Source: Streptomyces sp. YIM 121038 (lineage in GTDB: Bacteria > Actinomycetota > Actinomycetes > Streptomycetales > Streptomycetaceae). Taken from it: DNA of 64,000 nucleotides. The stretch covers positions 4,722,001-4,786,000 of the forward strand of contig NZ_CP030771.1 in assembly GCF_006088715.1 (NCBI RefSeq), given 5' to 3'. Below are positions 36,356 to 44,473 of the stretch, piece after piece (positions within the stretch are counted from its first letter, which is position 1; the number at the start of each line of letters is the position of its first letter). Position numbers and translations under genes: made by a program. The notes beneath the pieces are model-generated. The model was not told the origin of the DNA, searched no databases, and saw only the letters and a program-made list of their open reading frames with translations.

Positions 36356-36415
36356 CCGCAGAGGCAAGCCGTGCAGGGGCAAGCCCCGCAGAAGCAGGCC
36401 CCGCAGGGGCAAACC
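36356..36415. repeat. Four 15-bp tandem units
   Basis: Four units related to CCGCAGGGGCAAGCC lie between the ABM gene and the DUF2797 stop. No open frame of interest covers them. Confidence 0.75.
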
Positions 36416-36427
36416 GTGCGCCGAGGC

Positions 36428-37330
36428 TCAGAACAACCCGCCCTGCACCGCAGGCACCCCCCGAACCGGAACCGTCACCCCCGCGTCCTCCGCCACCGCT
36501 TCCAGCCGCCACCCGCTCAACACCCTCCCGTCGACGACCACCACGCCCCCGCGCCCCGCCCCCTCCCGCACCTCCAGATGCAGATCGGGCCCCGCCGCCC
36601 CGACCAGCGTGCCCGCGACCACGCCCCCGTCCACGAGCTCGCCGACCACCCCCGTCGCCTGTCCGAGCGCGCGCCCGAACACCTCCGCGTGGTCGACGCA
36701 CGCGTACGGCAGCGGCTCCAGCGAGTCGGGCCACCCGCCGAGGCCGCTCGCCCTCCGGTGCAGCTCCGCCAGCTCGCGGGCCCGCCCGGCCGGGGACGGC
36801 AGCCGCGCCCGCAGGGCCCGCTTGCGCGCGTACGGAACCCGGTCCGGCACGCCGAGCGCGGTGCGCAGCAGCTCCTCGGTGCGGCGGGCGGCCATCAACG
36901 GGCCGCGCCCCAGCCAGCTGTACGCCACCGCCCCCTGCTCGAGCAGCCGCGTGCCGCCCCGCTCGACCCGCGTGATGCCGACCTTCACCACGCCGGGGCC
37001 GAACCACGCCACGTACACGTGGTACGGCCGTGGATCGTCGGCGAAGGTGTCCGCCGCGACCGAGTGCGCCCGGTCGACGCGGGCGCACTCCTCGCACTGC
37101 CCGCGCGTGGCCCGCGCCGCCACCGCCGTGCCCACCGGACACGGGGTCCACCGCCCGCCGCGCCACACCCCGAGGCACCGCCGCCCGCCCCGGGCACGGA
37201 AGGCGAGCACGGTCCCGTACTCCGGCGCGCTCTCGCGCGGCTCCCGTCCGGGCGCGTACCAGCCGAGGGCGGGCCTGCCCTCCGCGTGCCACCGCACCCC
37301 CGTGCACCACCACGTCATACGACCGAGCAT
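36428..37330 (-). CDS. DUF2797 family protein
   Basis: A 300-residue cytosolic protein. The Cys pattern CxxG..CxxC (CPVGTAVAARATRGQCEEC) may bind zinc, and VYVAWFGPGVVKVGITRVER is the conserved core resembling a GIY-YIG-like fold (HVYVAWFG ... VKVGIT). The C-terminal 70 residues form a beta-rich domain. Members are uncharacterised; a nuclease relation is inference. ATG 37330 chosen; ATG 37318 also fits. Confidence 0.8.
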   Translation of the reverse strand: MLGRMTWWCTGVRWHAEGRPALGWYAPGREPRESAPEYGTVLAFRARGGRRCLGVWRGGRWTPCPVGTAVAARATRGQCEECARVDRAHSVAADTFADDPRPYHVYVAWFGPGVVKVGITRVERGGTRLLEQGAVAYSWLGRGPLMAARRTEELLRTALGVPDRVPYARKRALRARLPSPAGRARELAELHRRASGLGGWPDSLEPLPYACVDHAEVFGRALGQATGVVGELVDGGVVAGTLVGAAGPDLHLEVREGAGRGGVVVVDGRVLSGWRLEAVAEDAGVTVPVRGVPAVQGGLF

Positions 37331-37395
37331 GACGCACACCACTGACAACGGGGCAGGATGGCTCCCTCGCCCCGTCCTCCTTCCCCGCCTCATTC

Positions 37396-37428
37396 TTGAC
37401 CTTGAAGTACAAAACATTGTTACGCTGC
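37396..37428 (+). promoter_or_regulatory. Promoter/operator region of the TetR gene
   Basis: TTGACC followed 17-18 bp later by GTTACGCT gives a plausible SigA-type promoter ending just before ATG 37434, which has no SD. GTACAA and TTGTTAC (37408-37424) form an imperfect inverted repeat over the -10, as expected for autorepression. Confidence 0.55.
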
Positions 37429-37433
37429 CCCGC

Positions 37434-38012
37434 ATGGGACGGCCGAGACAGTTCGATCCGGAGACCGCCGTGGACCAGGCGATGGAGGTCTTCTGGCGCA
37501 AGGGGTACGCGGGCACGACCCCGCAGGACCTCGTCGACGCCCTCGGCATCGGAAAGGGCAGCCTGTACAACGCCTTCGGCAGCAAGCACGCCCTCTTCGA
37601 GCGGGCCCTGCGCCGCTACCGCGACACCCAGGCCCAGCGCCTCATCGCGCTCTTCGAGAGCGAGGGCCCGGTCAAGGAGCGGCTCCGCGCCGCCCTCGAA
37701 CTCCTGGTGGCCCTGGACTTCGCGGACCCGGACCGCCGCGGCTGCATGGCCGTGAACGCGGCGGCCGAACTGGCGGGCACCGACCCGACCTCGTCCGAAC
37801 TGGTCCGGGAGATGTTCGCCCGCACCGAGTCCGCCCTCCAGGCCCTGGTCGAGGAGGGCAAGCGCTCGGGCGAGATCGCCCCGAACCGCAACGCCGCGTG
37901 CGTCGGCAGCCTGCTCCTGAACACGGTCGTCGGACTGCGCGTGACCGCGCGGGTCGCGGAGGGCCCGGAGGGCACGCACCGCACGATCCGAGCGGTACTG
38001 GACCTCCTCTGA
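37434..38012 (+). CDS. TetR-family regulator
   Basis: A 192-residue repressor with N-terminal HTH (RPRQFDPETAVDQAMEVFWR; TTPQDLVDALGIGKGSLYNAFGSK) and a helical ligand domain containing RRGCMAVNAAAELAG, typical of the AcrR-like group. The SDR remnant 105 bp downstream was probably its regulated neighbour. The start lacks an SD, consistent with a leaderless mRNA. Confidence 0.9.
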   Translation: MGRPRQFDPETAVDQAMEVFWRKGYAGTTPQDLVDALGIGKGSLYNAFGSKHALFERALRRYRDTQAQRLIALFESEGPVKERLRAALELLVALDFADPDRRGCMAVNAAAELAGTDPTSSELVREMFARTESALQALVEEGKRSGEIAPNRNAACVGSLLLNTVVGLRVTARVAEGPEGTHRTIRAVLDLL

Positions 38013-38116
38013 CCCCGCCCCGCCCTCGGGCCTGACCCCCACCAGCCCCCAGGCCGGACCCCGCCCCGGCCCCCGCACATCCGCCCGCTCCACCACGACA
38101 AGGACTAGGACACCCC

Positions 38117-38349
38117 ATGGACCTGCGCCTCACCGGAAAGACCGCCGTCGTCACCGGAGCCAGCCGCGGCGGCAGGCGCCGACCACGCCCGGTTCCTCAC
38201 GGAGATCCCGCAGAGGTTCGGCATGACATCGGACCGCATCACCGAACCCACCGAGGTCGCGGCCCTGATCACGTTCCTGCTCTCGGACGTGGCGGGCAAC
38301 ATCACGGGCGCGGACCACGTGATCGACGGCGGCACCGTGAAAACCGTCT
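38117..38349 (+). pseudogene. SDR remnant with internal deletion and frameshift
   Basis: The first 18 codons give the start of an SDR (MDLRLTGKTAVVTGASRG, the glycine motif). The sequence then jumps, in another frame, to a C-terminal SDR tail: ADHARFLTEIPQRFGMTSDR, ITEPTEVAALITFLLSDVAG, NITGADHVIDGGTVKTV. About 150 central residues, including the catalytic YxxxK, are missing and no stop follows the tail. It is a deletion derivative of a gene next to its TetR. Confidence 0.85.
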
Positions 38350-38369
38350 GCCCCACCCCGCGCGAAACG

Positions 38370-38401
38370 CCAGAGGCCCCGGATCTCTCCGGGGCCTCTG
38401 G
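38370..38401. terminator. Hairpin next to tRNA-Arg
   Basis: A perfect 14-bp stem (38370-38383 with 38388-38401) and TCTC loop, eight bases from the tRNA-Arg 3' end. It can terminate tRNA-Arg transcription on the minus strand. Confidence 0.87.
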
Positions 38402-38408
38402 TCTGCTG

Positions 38409-38481
38409 TGCACTCGGCAGGATTCGAACCTGCAACCTTCTGATCCGTAGTCAGATGCTCTATCCGTTAAGCTACGAGTGC
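38409..38481 (-). tRNA. tRNA-Arg (ACG anticodon)
   Basis: On the minus strand: acceptor GCACTCG with CGAGTGC, discriminator A, anticodon loop CTACGGA (anticodon ACG), T loop TTCGAAT. A34 is the substrate of TadA, encoded at 21314-21802. Confidence 0.95.
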
Positions 38482-38670
38482 TTGTTTTGTTTTTGTCTCG
38501 CTCCCGGTCCTTTCGGCCCGCTCGCGGCGACAGGAAGAACATTACATGACTGCCGCCGCCATGTGAAATCCATTGGCCTCACCCCTTGTGACCTGCGAAA
38601 ACGTTCCCGCGGGTGGGGGCGGGGCCGGCCGGGAGCGGCAGGGGGAAGCGCTCGGGAAGCTCAGGAAGCA

Positions 38671-38703
38671 CTGAAGCCCCGGTCCAGTGGACCGGGGCTT
38701 CAG
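38671..38703. terminator. Hairpin downstream of tRNA-Ser(GCT)
   Basis: A perfect 15-bp stem (38671-38685 with 38689-38703) with an AGT loop, nine bases from the tRNA 3' end. Confidence 0.87.
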
Positions 38704-38711
38704 CTCATGTG

Positions 38712-38803
38712 CGGAGGCGGAGGGATTTGAACCCTCGATCAGGGGGTTACCCCGAAACCGCATTAGCAGTGCGGCGCCATAGACCGGACTAGGCGACGCC
38801 TCC
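38712..38803 (-). tRNA. tRNA-Ser (GCT anticodon)
   Basis: Type II tRNA of 92 nt on the minus strand: acceptor GGAGGCG with CGCCTCC, anticodon loop CTGCTAA (anticodon GCT), long variable arm around CGGGGTAACCCCCTG, T loop TTCAAAT. CCA is not encoded. Confidence 0.95.
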
Positions 38804-39024
38804 AACCTGATGCACCCCCGCGAGCGCGGGTGTGCGTGCAGATGATGACACAGCCAGGGGCCGCGCCACCAATCGCGGCTTCCACGGTACTAGTCGCGCG
38901 GGTCGAAGAGCAAAGCGTCCGAGGGCCCCGCAACGCGGCACGGCCGGGGGCGTTAGAGGAGGCGGTAGGCGCCCGCCCCACCGGCGGGCGCGAGCTGGAA
39001 ACCGCACACCCCGGGAGAGCCTCC

Positions 39025-39501
39025 GTGAAGACCGTCAGCGAACGCCGCCCCTTCCTCACCGCCGTCGCGACCACCGTCACGACCGTCGCCGCCTCCTTCG
39101 CCGCCCTCGCGACGCCGTCCGCCGCCGCGGCCCCCGCCGACCTGATCGCCCGGGATCACCTGGGCCTCGTCACCCGCGACCACCTCGACGTCACGTACTC
39201 CGAGAACGACGGAACGCCGAGCACGACGTACGCGCTGGAATGCGGCCCGGCCGCGGGCAGTCACCCGGCGCCCGCCGACGCGTGCGCGCGTCTGGACGGG
39301 CTCGCGGCCGAGGGCGCCGACCCCTTCCGCCCGGTGGCGCGCGACGCCATGTGCACCCAGGTGTACGGCGGCGCGCAGACCGCCCACGTGACGGGCACCT
39401 GGCAGGGGCGGCCCGTCGACGCCTCCTTCAAGCGGACCGACGGCTGCCAGATCTCGCGGTGGAACACGCTGGTTCCGGTCCTGCCCTCCACCGGCGCGTA
39501 A
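39025..39501 (+). CDS. Subtilisin inhibitor-like secreted protein (SSI family)
   Basis: A 158-residue exported protein. A Sec signal peptide ends near APSAAAAP (residues 1-36). Four cysteines (73, 87, 110, 141) fit the SSI disulfides 35-50 and 71-101. The reactive loop reads MCTQVYGG: by alignment with CPMVY in SSI, P1 is Gln112 and P2 is Thr rather than Pro. Family members inhibit serine proteases and are often transglutaminase substrates. GTG 39025 follows GGGAGAG. Confidence 0.88.
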   Translation: MKTVSERRPFLTAVATTVTTVAASFAALATPSAAAAPADLIARDHLGLVTRDHLDVTYSENDGTPSTTYALECGPAAGSHPAPADACARLDGLAAEGADPFRPVARDAMCTQVYGGAQTAHVTGTWQGRPVDASFKRTDGCQISRWNTLVPVLPSTGA

Positions 39502-39783
39502 CGGTCCGCCACGCGCGCGTGGCGGACCACTTTCCGAAGTTCCGTGAAGTTCCACGAAGTGCCGTGCGGCGCCGTGGTGAAGTGCGCCGCACGCCCCTGC
39601 CGTGACCAGGCAGGACCGAAGCCCTCACAGCTTCTGCGTGCAGTCTCCCTCTCACTCCCTCTCATCCGGCGTCGCGCCCGCAACCGCTCCCCGTAGACTT
39701 CCCTCCCGTGACATGCCGCGGGCCGCGGGGCAAGATGGCCTGGGCGGTCGGCAAGGTGCGGTAACCAGGGAGGAAGCGTCGTC

Positions 39784-42700
39784 GTGAGCAGCAGGCCATC
39801 CCGAGGCGCTGCTCGCCTCGCAGCCATACTCGACGCGCTCCCGGACGCGCTGGTGCTGGTCAACGCCAACGGGACCGTCGTGAACGCGAACGCCATCGCG
39901 CTCGAGGCCTTCGAGGCGCCCGGCACCGCGCTCGTGGGGCGCGGACTGCTCGATCTGCTGCCGGAGTTCGACTCCCGGCTCATTCCCGGCTCCATGCGCC
40001 GTCCGGACAGTACGGACGAACGCGGACGGACCAAGCCGAAGCGGATGATCGCCCGCCGAACGGACGGCTACGAGTTCCCGGTCGAGGTCACCAGCTCCAG
40101 CCTCGAGGACAGCAGGAACGCCTACGACGAGCGCTACGGCCACGGCGGCTACAGCGGTTACAGCGGCGACGAGATGCTGATGATCGTCGTCCGCGACCTG
40201 TCCGGCGCGCTCAACACGGAAGCCGAGCTGGCGCGTTCGCAGCGGCAGACCGAGATGATCCTGCGGGCCGCCGCCGAGGGCGTCGTCGGCACGGACACCG
40301 ACGGCCGCGTCGTCCTGGTCAACCCCGCCGCCGCCCAGATACTCGGCTTTCGCGCGAGCGACCTCGGCGGGCAGGAACTGCACCCGCTGGTCCTGCACTC
40401 GCGCGCCGACGGCGAGCCGTTCCCGTACGACGAGTCCCCGCTCGCCGACACGCTGCGCTCCGGCCGCAAGCACCGCGTGCGCGGCCAGGTCCTGTGGGCC
40501 AAGAGCGGCGAGAAGGTCGCGGTCGACCTGACGACGGCGCCCGTGCGCGACGGCGACCAGCTCGTCGGCGCGGTCATGACCTTCACCGACCGGCGGCCGT
40601 ACGACGCGCTCGCGGAGAAGCACGAGGCGGCCCTCGCCCAGCACGCCGAGGAGCTGCGCGAGGCCGCCGAGCGCCGTGCGGAGGAACTCGCGGCCGAGCA
40701 GGAGCGGTACGCGGCGCTCGCCGAGCGCGAGAAGGACCGCTTCGAGGCGTTCGCCGAGCAGGAGCAGGAGCGCTACGACGCCCTCGAAGCCCGGCACCAG
40801 CAGCTCGTCGCCGTCCTCGACCGGTCCCTGCGCGGGCCGCTCGACGAGATGCGCCGCGAACTGGCCGCGCTGGCCGCCGACGACGCGGGCCAGCTCTGGC
40901 CCGAGGCCAACCAGGTGCTGCACCACCTGTCGGCCGGGTACGCGCGCATGACGACCCTCGTGGACAACGTCCTGGGCTTCCAGCGCCTGGAAGCGGGCGC
41001 CGAGGAACTGGTCCGTACGGTCGTGCCGCTGGACGCCGTCGTCGCGGCGGGCGTCGACGGGGCCGTCGAGCTGATCGGGCCCGGCCGCGCCCAGTTCGCC
41101 GTGCACGCGCCGCCGGTCGCGGTCCACGTGGACGCGCACCGGCTCGCGACGGCCCTCGCGCACCTGATCGCCGACGTGGCCGGAATCGACGCTACCGGCA
41201 ACACGCGCGCGGGAGCCGTGGTTTCGGGCGGTCCCGAGGCCGCGGCCGGGTACGTCGACTCGACCGTCGTCGTCGCCGCGGCCCAGCGCGGCGAGGTCGT
41301 CCGCATCGAGGTGCGCGGGCCCTACACCGGCGGTGACCCCGTCCACGAGCCCGTCGTACAGGGCATCGTGCGGGCCCACGGCGGCGTGCTCCAGACGCAT
41401 GAGGTGCCGGGCACGGGCGGCAGCGCGTACGTACTCGAAGTGCCGGTCGGGGACAGCGCCGCGGCCGCGGCCGCTCCGGGGGCGGCCGTCGAGGTGGCAC
41501 CGCGACCGGCTCCGGCCGTCGCCGCAGGCCCCGCGCAGGGCAGCGACACGGCGGGCGCCGGTGCCCCGGTGCCCGAGCAGGCGGGCGCTCCCGCCGGTGG
41601 CGGCCGCAGGCGCGCGCGGCGCTCCTCGGTGGACTCCTTCCTGGACAGCGGCCTTCCCGGTGAGGCGGATTCCGGGGACACCGCGGGTGCGGGGGGCCCT
41701 GGGGGCGCCGACTCCGGTGCGGGTGCCGGTGCGGGTGTGCGTAAGAGTGCCGGCCCTGGTACTGGTCCTGGTGTCGCCGGGCCCGCCGCCGAGGCCGGTG
41801 CCGGTGGTACCGGACGGCGCAGGCGGCGTGCGGTGGCGCACGGACCGGCGGAAGCCGTCCCGGTCGCGCCCGGCGACACGGGCGCCGGTGCGCCTGGTGC
41901 GCCTGGTGCGTTCGGCATGTCCGGTGCGTCCGGTGCGTCCGGTGCGTCCGGTGCGTCCGGTGATACCTCCGGCGGTACGTCGGGAGGCACCGGTCGGCGC
42001 CGGGGACGGCCGAGCCCCGCCGAAGGGGCCGTGATGACGGCGGCCGAGCACGCCGCCGGTTCCGCGGCGCTCGGCGAAACCGTGCCCCCTCAGGGAGTGC
42101 CGTCCCAGGCAGTGCCGTCCCAGGCAGTGCCGCCGCAGGGAGTGCCGCCGCAGGGCGATGGCGGGCCCTCGGGGCGGCGTGCCCGGCGCGCGGGCGAGTC
42201 GCACGCGTTGGCCTTGCCGTCGGGGACCGGGGCCGCTCCGGAGACCGGGGACGGGCAGGGCGATGACCCCGACGCCCCGCGCCCCGGTGGCCGTCGCGCC
42301 CGGCGCGCGCTGGCGGCGGCCCGGGAGCGGGCCGCGGCGGAAGAGGCCTCCAACAGCCGGGTGTTCGCGCTGCCTCCGGCCGACGCGGACCGCGAGGAGG
42401 GCAGCGGAGCGCTGATCGGCGCCGAGCAGGTCACCGGGCAGGACGCCGGACCGGCCGCCGGGCAGGGCTCCGGACCGGCCGCCGGGCAGGGCTCCGGGCA
42501 AGCCTCTGGACAGCCGGTGCAGGGCGGTGCGCGGCAGCTCGCCGGTGCGCGCCCCGCCGGTGCCGGGCAGGACGCGCGCGGCGCGGTCGCCACGGAGGCG
42601 GGGCCCGCGCAGGTCGGCGCCTCGGTGAGCGTCCCGGCGGGCGTACAGGCCGGAATGCAGGCCGCCGCGCGCGGCGGAGTGCCCACGCAGGGCCGCGCGC

Positions 42701-44397
42701 CCGCTCCGGCCCGGGGCGCCGTGGCGCGGGGCGCCATGCCCGCTCCCGCGCCGGGAGGCCTCGCCGCGGGGCCGGGCGACACGAGGCAGGGCGACACGCG
42801 GCAGGACGACACGGGGCAGCACGCCGTGGCGCCGCAGGACCCCACCGACGACCACACCCCGCCGCAGCCGCACCCGACGCAGTCCCCGGCGCTGCCCGCC
42901 CAGGCGCAGCCGCAGGCACCGACCGGGCGCAGGCGCGCGCGGCAGGCCCCGCCGACGGCCGGCCCCGCGGGCGGTGCGACTCCGCCCCAGGGCATGCCCG
43001 GCGCGGGCACCCCGGTGGCAGGCACCCCGGCGGCAGGCGTCCCGGTCGGCGCCATGCCCGCCGAGGGCACCCCCGCGGGCGGCACGCCGTCGACCGTCCT
43101 GCCGCCGCAGGCCACCCCGCAGGCCGCGCAGGCCACCCCGCAGGCCCCGCACTCCGTCCCGCACGCCGGAGCGACGCCCGCCCAGGGCGCCGCCCTGCCG
43201 CCGGAACGTGACCCACGCGCGCGTGCCGCGCAGCCGCTGCCCGCCGAGGCCGCGCCCATCGACCCGAACTCGACGCAGGGGCGCGCGATCAGCGTGCGCA
43301 CGCTGGGCCAGGGCGTGCCCTTCGGCCGCCAGCCGCAGCCGCCCGTACAGCCGCAGGCCCAGCCGCCGCACGGCCCCGCGCAGCCCGCGCAGCCCGCGCA
43401 GGGAGGTTCGGGGCGCCGCCGCAAGCTGGCGACGCCGCCCGAGCCCGGCGCCGACGAGCGCCCGGAGAGCGCGGCCCGCCCGCACCCGCAGGCGCCGCCG
43501 CAGCCCAAGCAGCAGCCGCAGCCCCGGCTCTCGCCGGGCACCGAGGGCACCGGACGCTCGTACGCGATCGGCGCGCCGGACGAGAACGCCGCCGAGGGCC
43601 CCGAGCCGCTGGACGGCCCCGGTGGCGCCGTCGAGGTGACGAACCGCCCCCAGCCGCGGCCCATGGACGACGAGTTGCCGCCCGAGCCGCTGGACAACCC
43701 GCGCCGGCTGCTCGTCTGGCCCGCGCCCGACGTCACCACGCAGCAGGCGCTGAGCGACCGCGGCTACCGGCCCGTCATCGTGCACTCGCGCGAGGAGGTC
43801 GACGCGCAGATCGCCGCGTTCCCCGCGGCCCTCTTCGTGGACCCGCTGACCGGCCCGATCACGCGCACCGCGCTGCAGTCGCTGCGCCAGGCCGCCGTCG
43901 CCGCCGAGGTGCCCGTGCTCGTCACGGCCGGGCTCGGCCAGGCCTCCCGCGAGGCGGCGTACGGCGCCGACCCCGCCGTGCTCCTGAAGGCCCTCGCGCC
44001 GCGCGACAGCGAGCAGCACCCCCCGCGGGTCCTGCTCATCGAGGAGCACGAGGAGATCGCCCTCGCCCTGACCGCGACCCTGGAGCGGCGCGGCATGCAG
44101 GTCGCCCGGGCCGAGAGCGACGCCGACGCGGTGACGCTCGCCGCCCAGACCCGGCCGAACCTGGTGGTCATGGACCTCCACCAGGTACGCCGCCGACGCG
44201 CCGGAATCATCGACTGGCTGCGCGCCAACGGCCAGCTGAACCGCACGCCGCTGGTCGTCTACACGGCCGCCGTCGACGAGACCGACCTGCCGAAGCTCGC
44301 GGCGGGCGAGACCGTCCTGTTCCTCGCCGAACGTTCCACGAGCAGCGAGGTGCAGACCCGGATCGTCGACCTGCTGGCGAAGATCGGCACGAACTGA
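39784..44397 (+). CDS. Giant PAS / degenerate histidine kinase / receiver protein
   Basis: A 1537-residue cytosolic protein. An N-terminal PAS (about 8-115), a second PAS (about 150-265), a coiled coil (280-340), a dimerisation-like helix LDRSLRGPLDEM where Arg347 replaces the phospho-His, and a vestigial ATPase region (to about 560) are followed by some 800 residues of low-complexity Ala/Pro/Gly/Gln. Two receiver-like domains end it; the second (from about 1413) keeps a candidate phospho-Asp at 1464 (LVVMDLH). GTG 39784 follows GGAGGAAG. It is likely a signalling scaffold rather than a kinase; this is inference. Confidence 0.82.
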   Translation: MSSRPSRGAARLAAILDALPDALVLVNANGTVVNANAIALEAFEAPGTALVGRGLLDLLPEFDSRLIPGSMRRPDSTDERGRTKPKRMIARRTDGYEFPVEVTSSSLEDSRNAYDERYGHGGYSGYSGDEMLMIVVRDLSGALNTEAELARSQRQTEMILRAAAEGVVGTDTDGRVVLVNPAAAQILGFRASDLGGQELHPLVLHSRADGEPFPYDESPLADTLRSGRKHRVRGQVLWAKSGEKVAVDLTTAPVRDGDQLVGAVMTFTDRRPYDALAEKHEAALAQHAEELREAAERRAEELAAEQERYAALAEREKDRFEAFAEQEQERYDALEARHQQLVAVLDRSLRGPLDEMRRELAALAADDAGQLWPEANQVLHHLSAGYARMTTLVDNVLGFQRLEAGAEELVRTVVPLDAVVAAGVDGAVELIGPGRAQFAVHAPPVAVHVDAHRLATALAHLIADVAGIDATGNTRAGAVVSGGPEAAAGYVDSTVVVAAAQRGEVVRIEVRGPYTGGDPVHEPVVQGIVRAHGGVLQTHEVPGTGGSAYVLEVPVGDSAAAAAAPGAAVEVAPRPAPAVAAGPAQGSDTAGAGAPVPEQAGAPAGGGRRRARRSSVDSFLDSGLPGEADSGDTAGAGGPGGADSGAGAGAGVRKSAGPGTGPGVAGPAAEAGAGGTGRRRRRAVAHGPAEAVPVAPGDTGAGAPGAPGAFGMSGASGASGASGASGDTSGGTSGGTGRRRGRPSPAEGAVMTAAEHAAGSAALGETVPPQGVPSQAVPSQAVPPQGVPPQGDGGPSGRRARRAGESHALALPSGTGAAPETGDGQGDDPDAPRPGGRRARRALAAARERAAAEEASNSRVFALPPADADREEGSGALIGAEQVTGQDAGPAAGQGSGPAAGQGSGQASGQPVQGGARQLAGARPAGAGQDARGAVATEAGPAQVGASVSVPAGVQAGMQAAARGGVPTQGRAPAPARGAVARGAMPAPAPGGLAAGPGDTRQGDTRQDDTGQHAVAPQDPTDDHTPPQPHPTQSPALPAQAQPQAPTGRRRARQAPPTAGPAGGATPPQGMPGAGTPVAGTPAAGVPVGAMPAEGTPAGGTPSTVLPPQATPQAAQATPQAPHSVPHAGATPAQGAALPPERDPRARAAQPLPAEAAPIDPNSTQGRAISVRTLGQGVPFGRQPQPPVQPQAQPPHGPAQPAQPAQGGSGRRRKLATPPEPGADERPESAARPHPQAPPQPKQQPQPRLSPGTEGTGRSYAIGAPDENAAEGPEPLDGPGGAVEVTNRPQPRPMDDELPPEPLDNPRRLLVWPAPDVTTQQALSDRGYRPVIVHSREEVDAQIAAFPAALFVDPLTGPITRTALQSLRQAAVAAEVPVLVTAGLGQASREAAYGADPAVLLKALAPRDSEQHPPRVLLIEEHEEIALALTATLERRGMQVARAESDADAVTLAAQTRPNLVVMDLHQVRRRRAGIIDWLRANGQLNRTPLVVYTAAVDETDLPKLAAGETVLFLAERSTSSEVQTRIVDLLAKIGTN

Positions 44398-44473
44398 GCG
44401 GGCGGTAGGGCCCGGAGGCGTAGCAGGGGCGGTAGGGCCCGCAGGGACAGCAGGGGCGGTAGGGGACGGTTCC

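Noticed and set aside
25217..36415. Tandem repeats as possible CRISPR arrays
   Set aside because: Units are contiguous without unique spacers, differ from island to island, and no cas genes are present.
39652..44181. 1509-codon open frame on the minus strand opposite the PAS/receiver gene
   Set aside because: Low-complexity Arg/Gly/Ala translation of the antisense strand; the plus-strand frame has clear PAS and receiver domains and a good SD.
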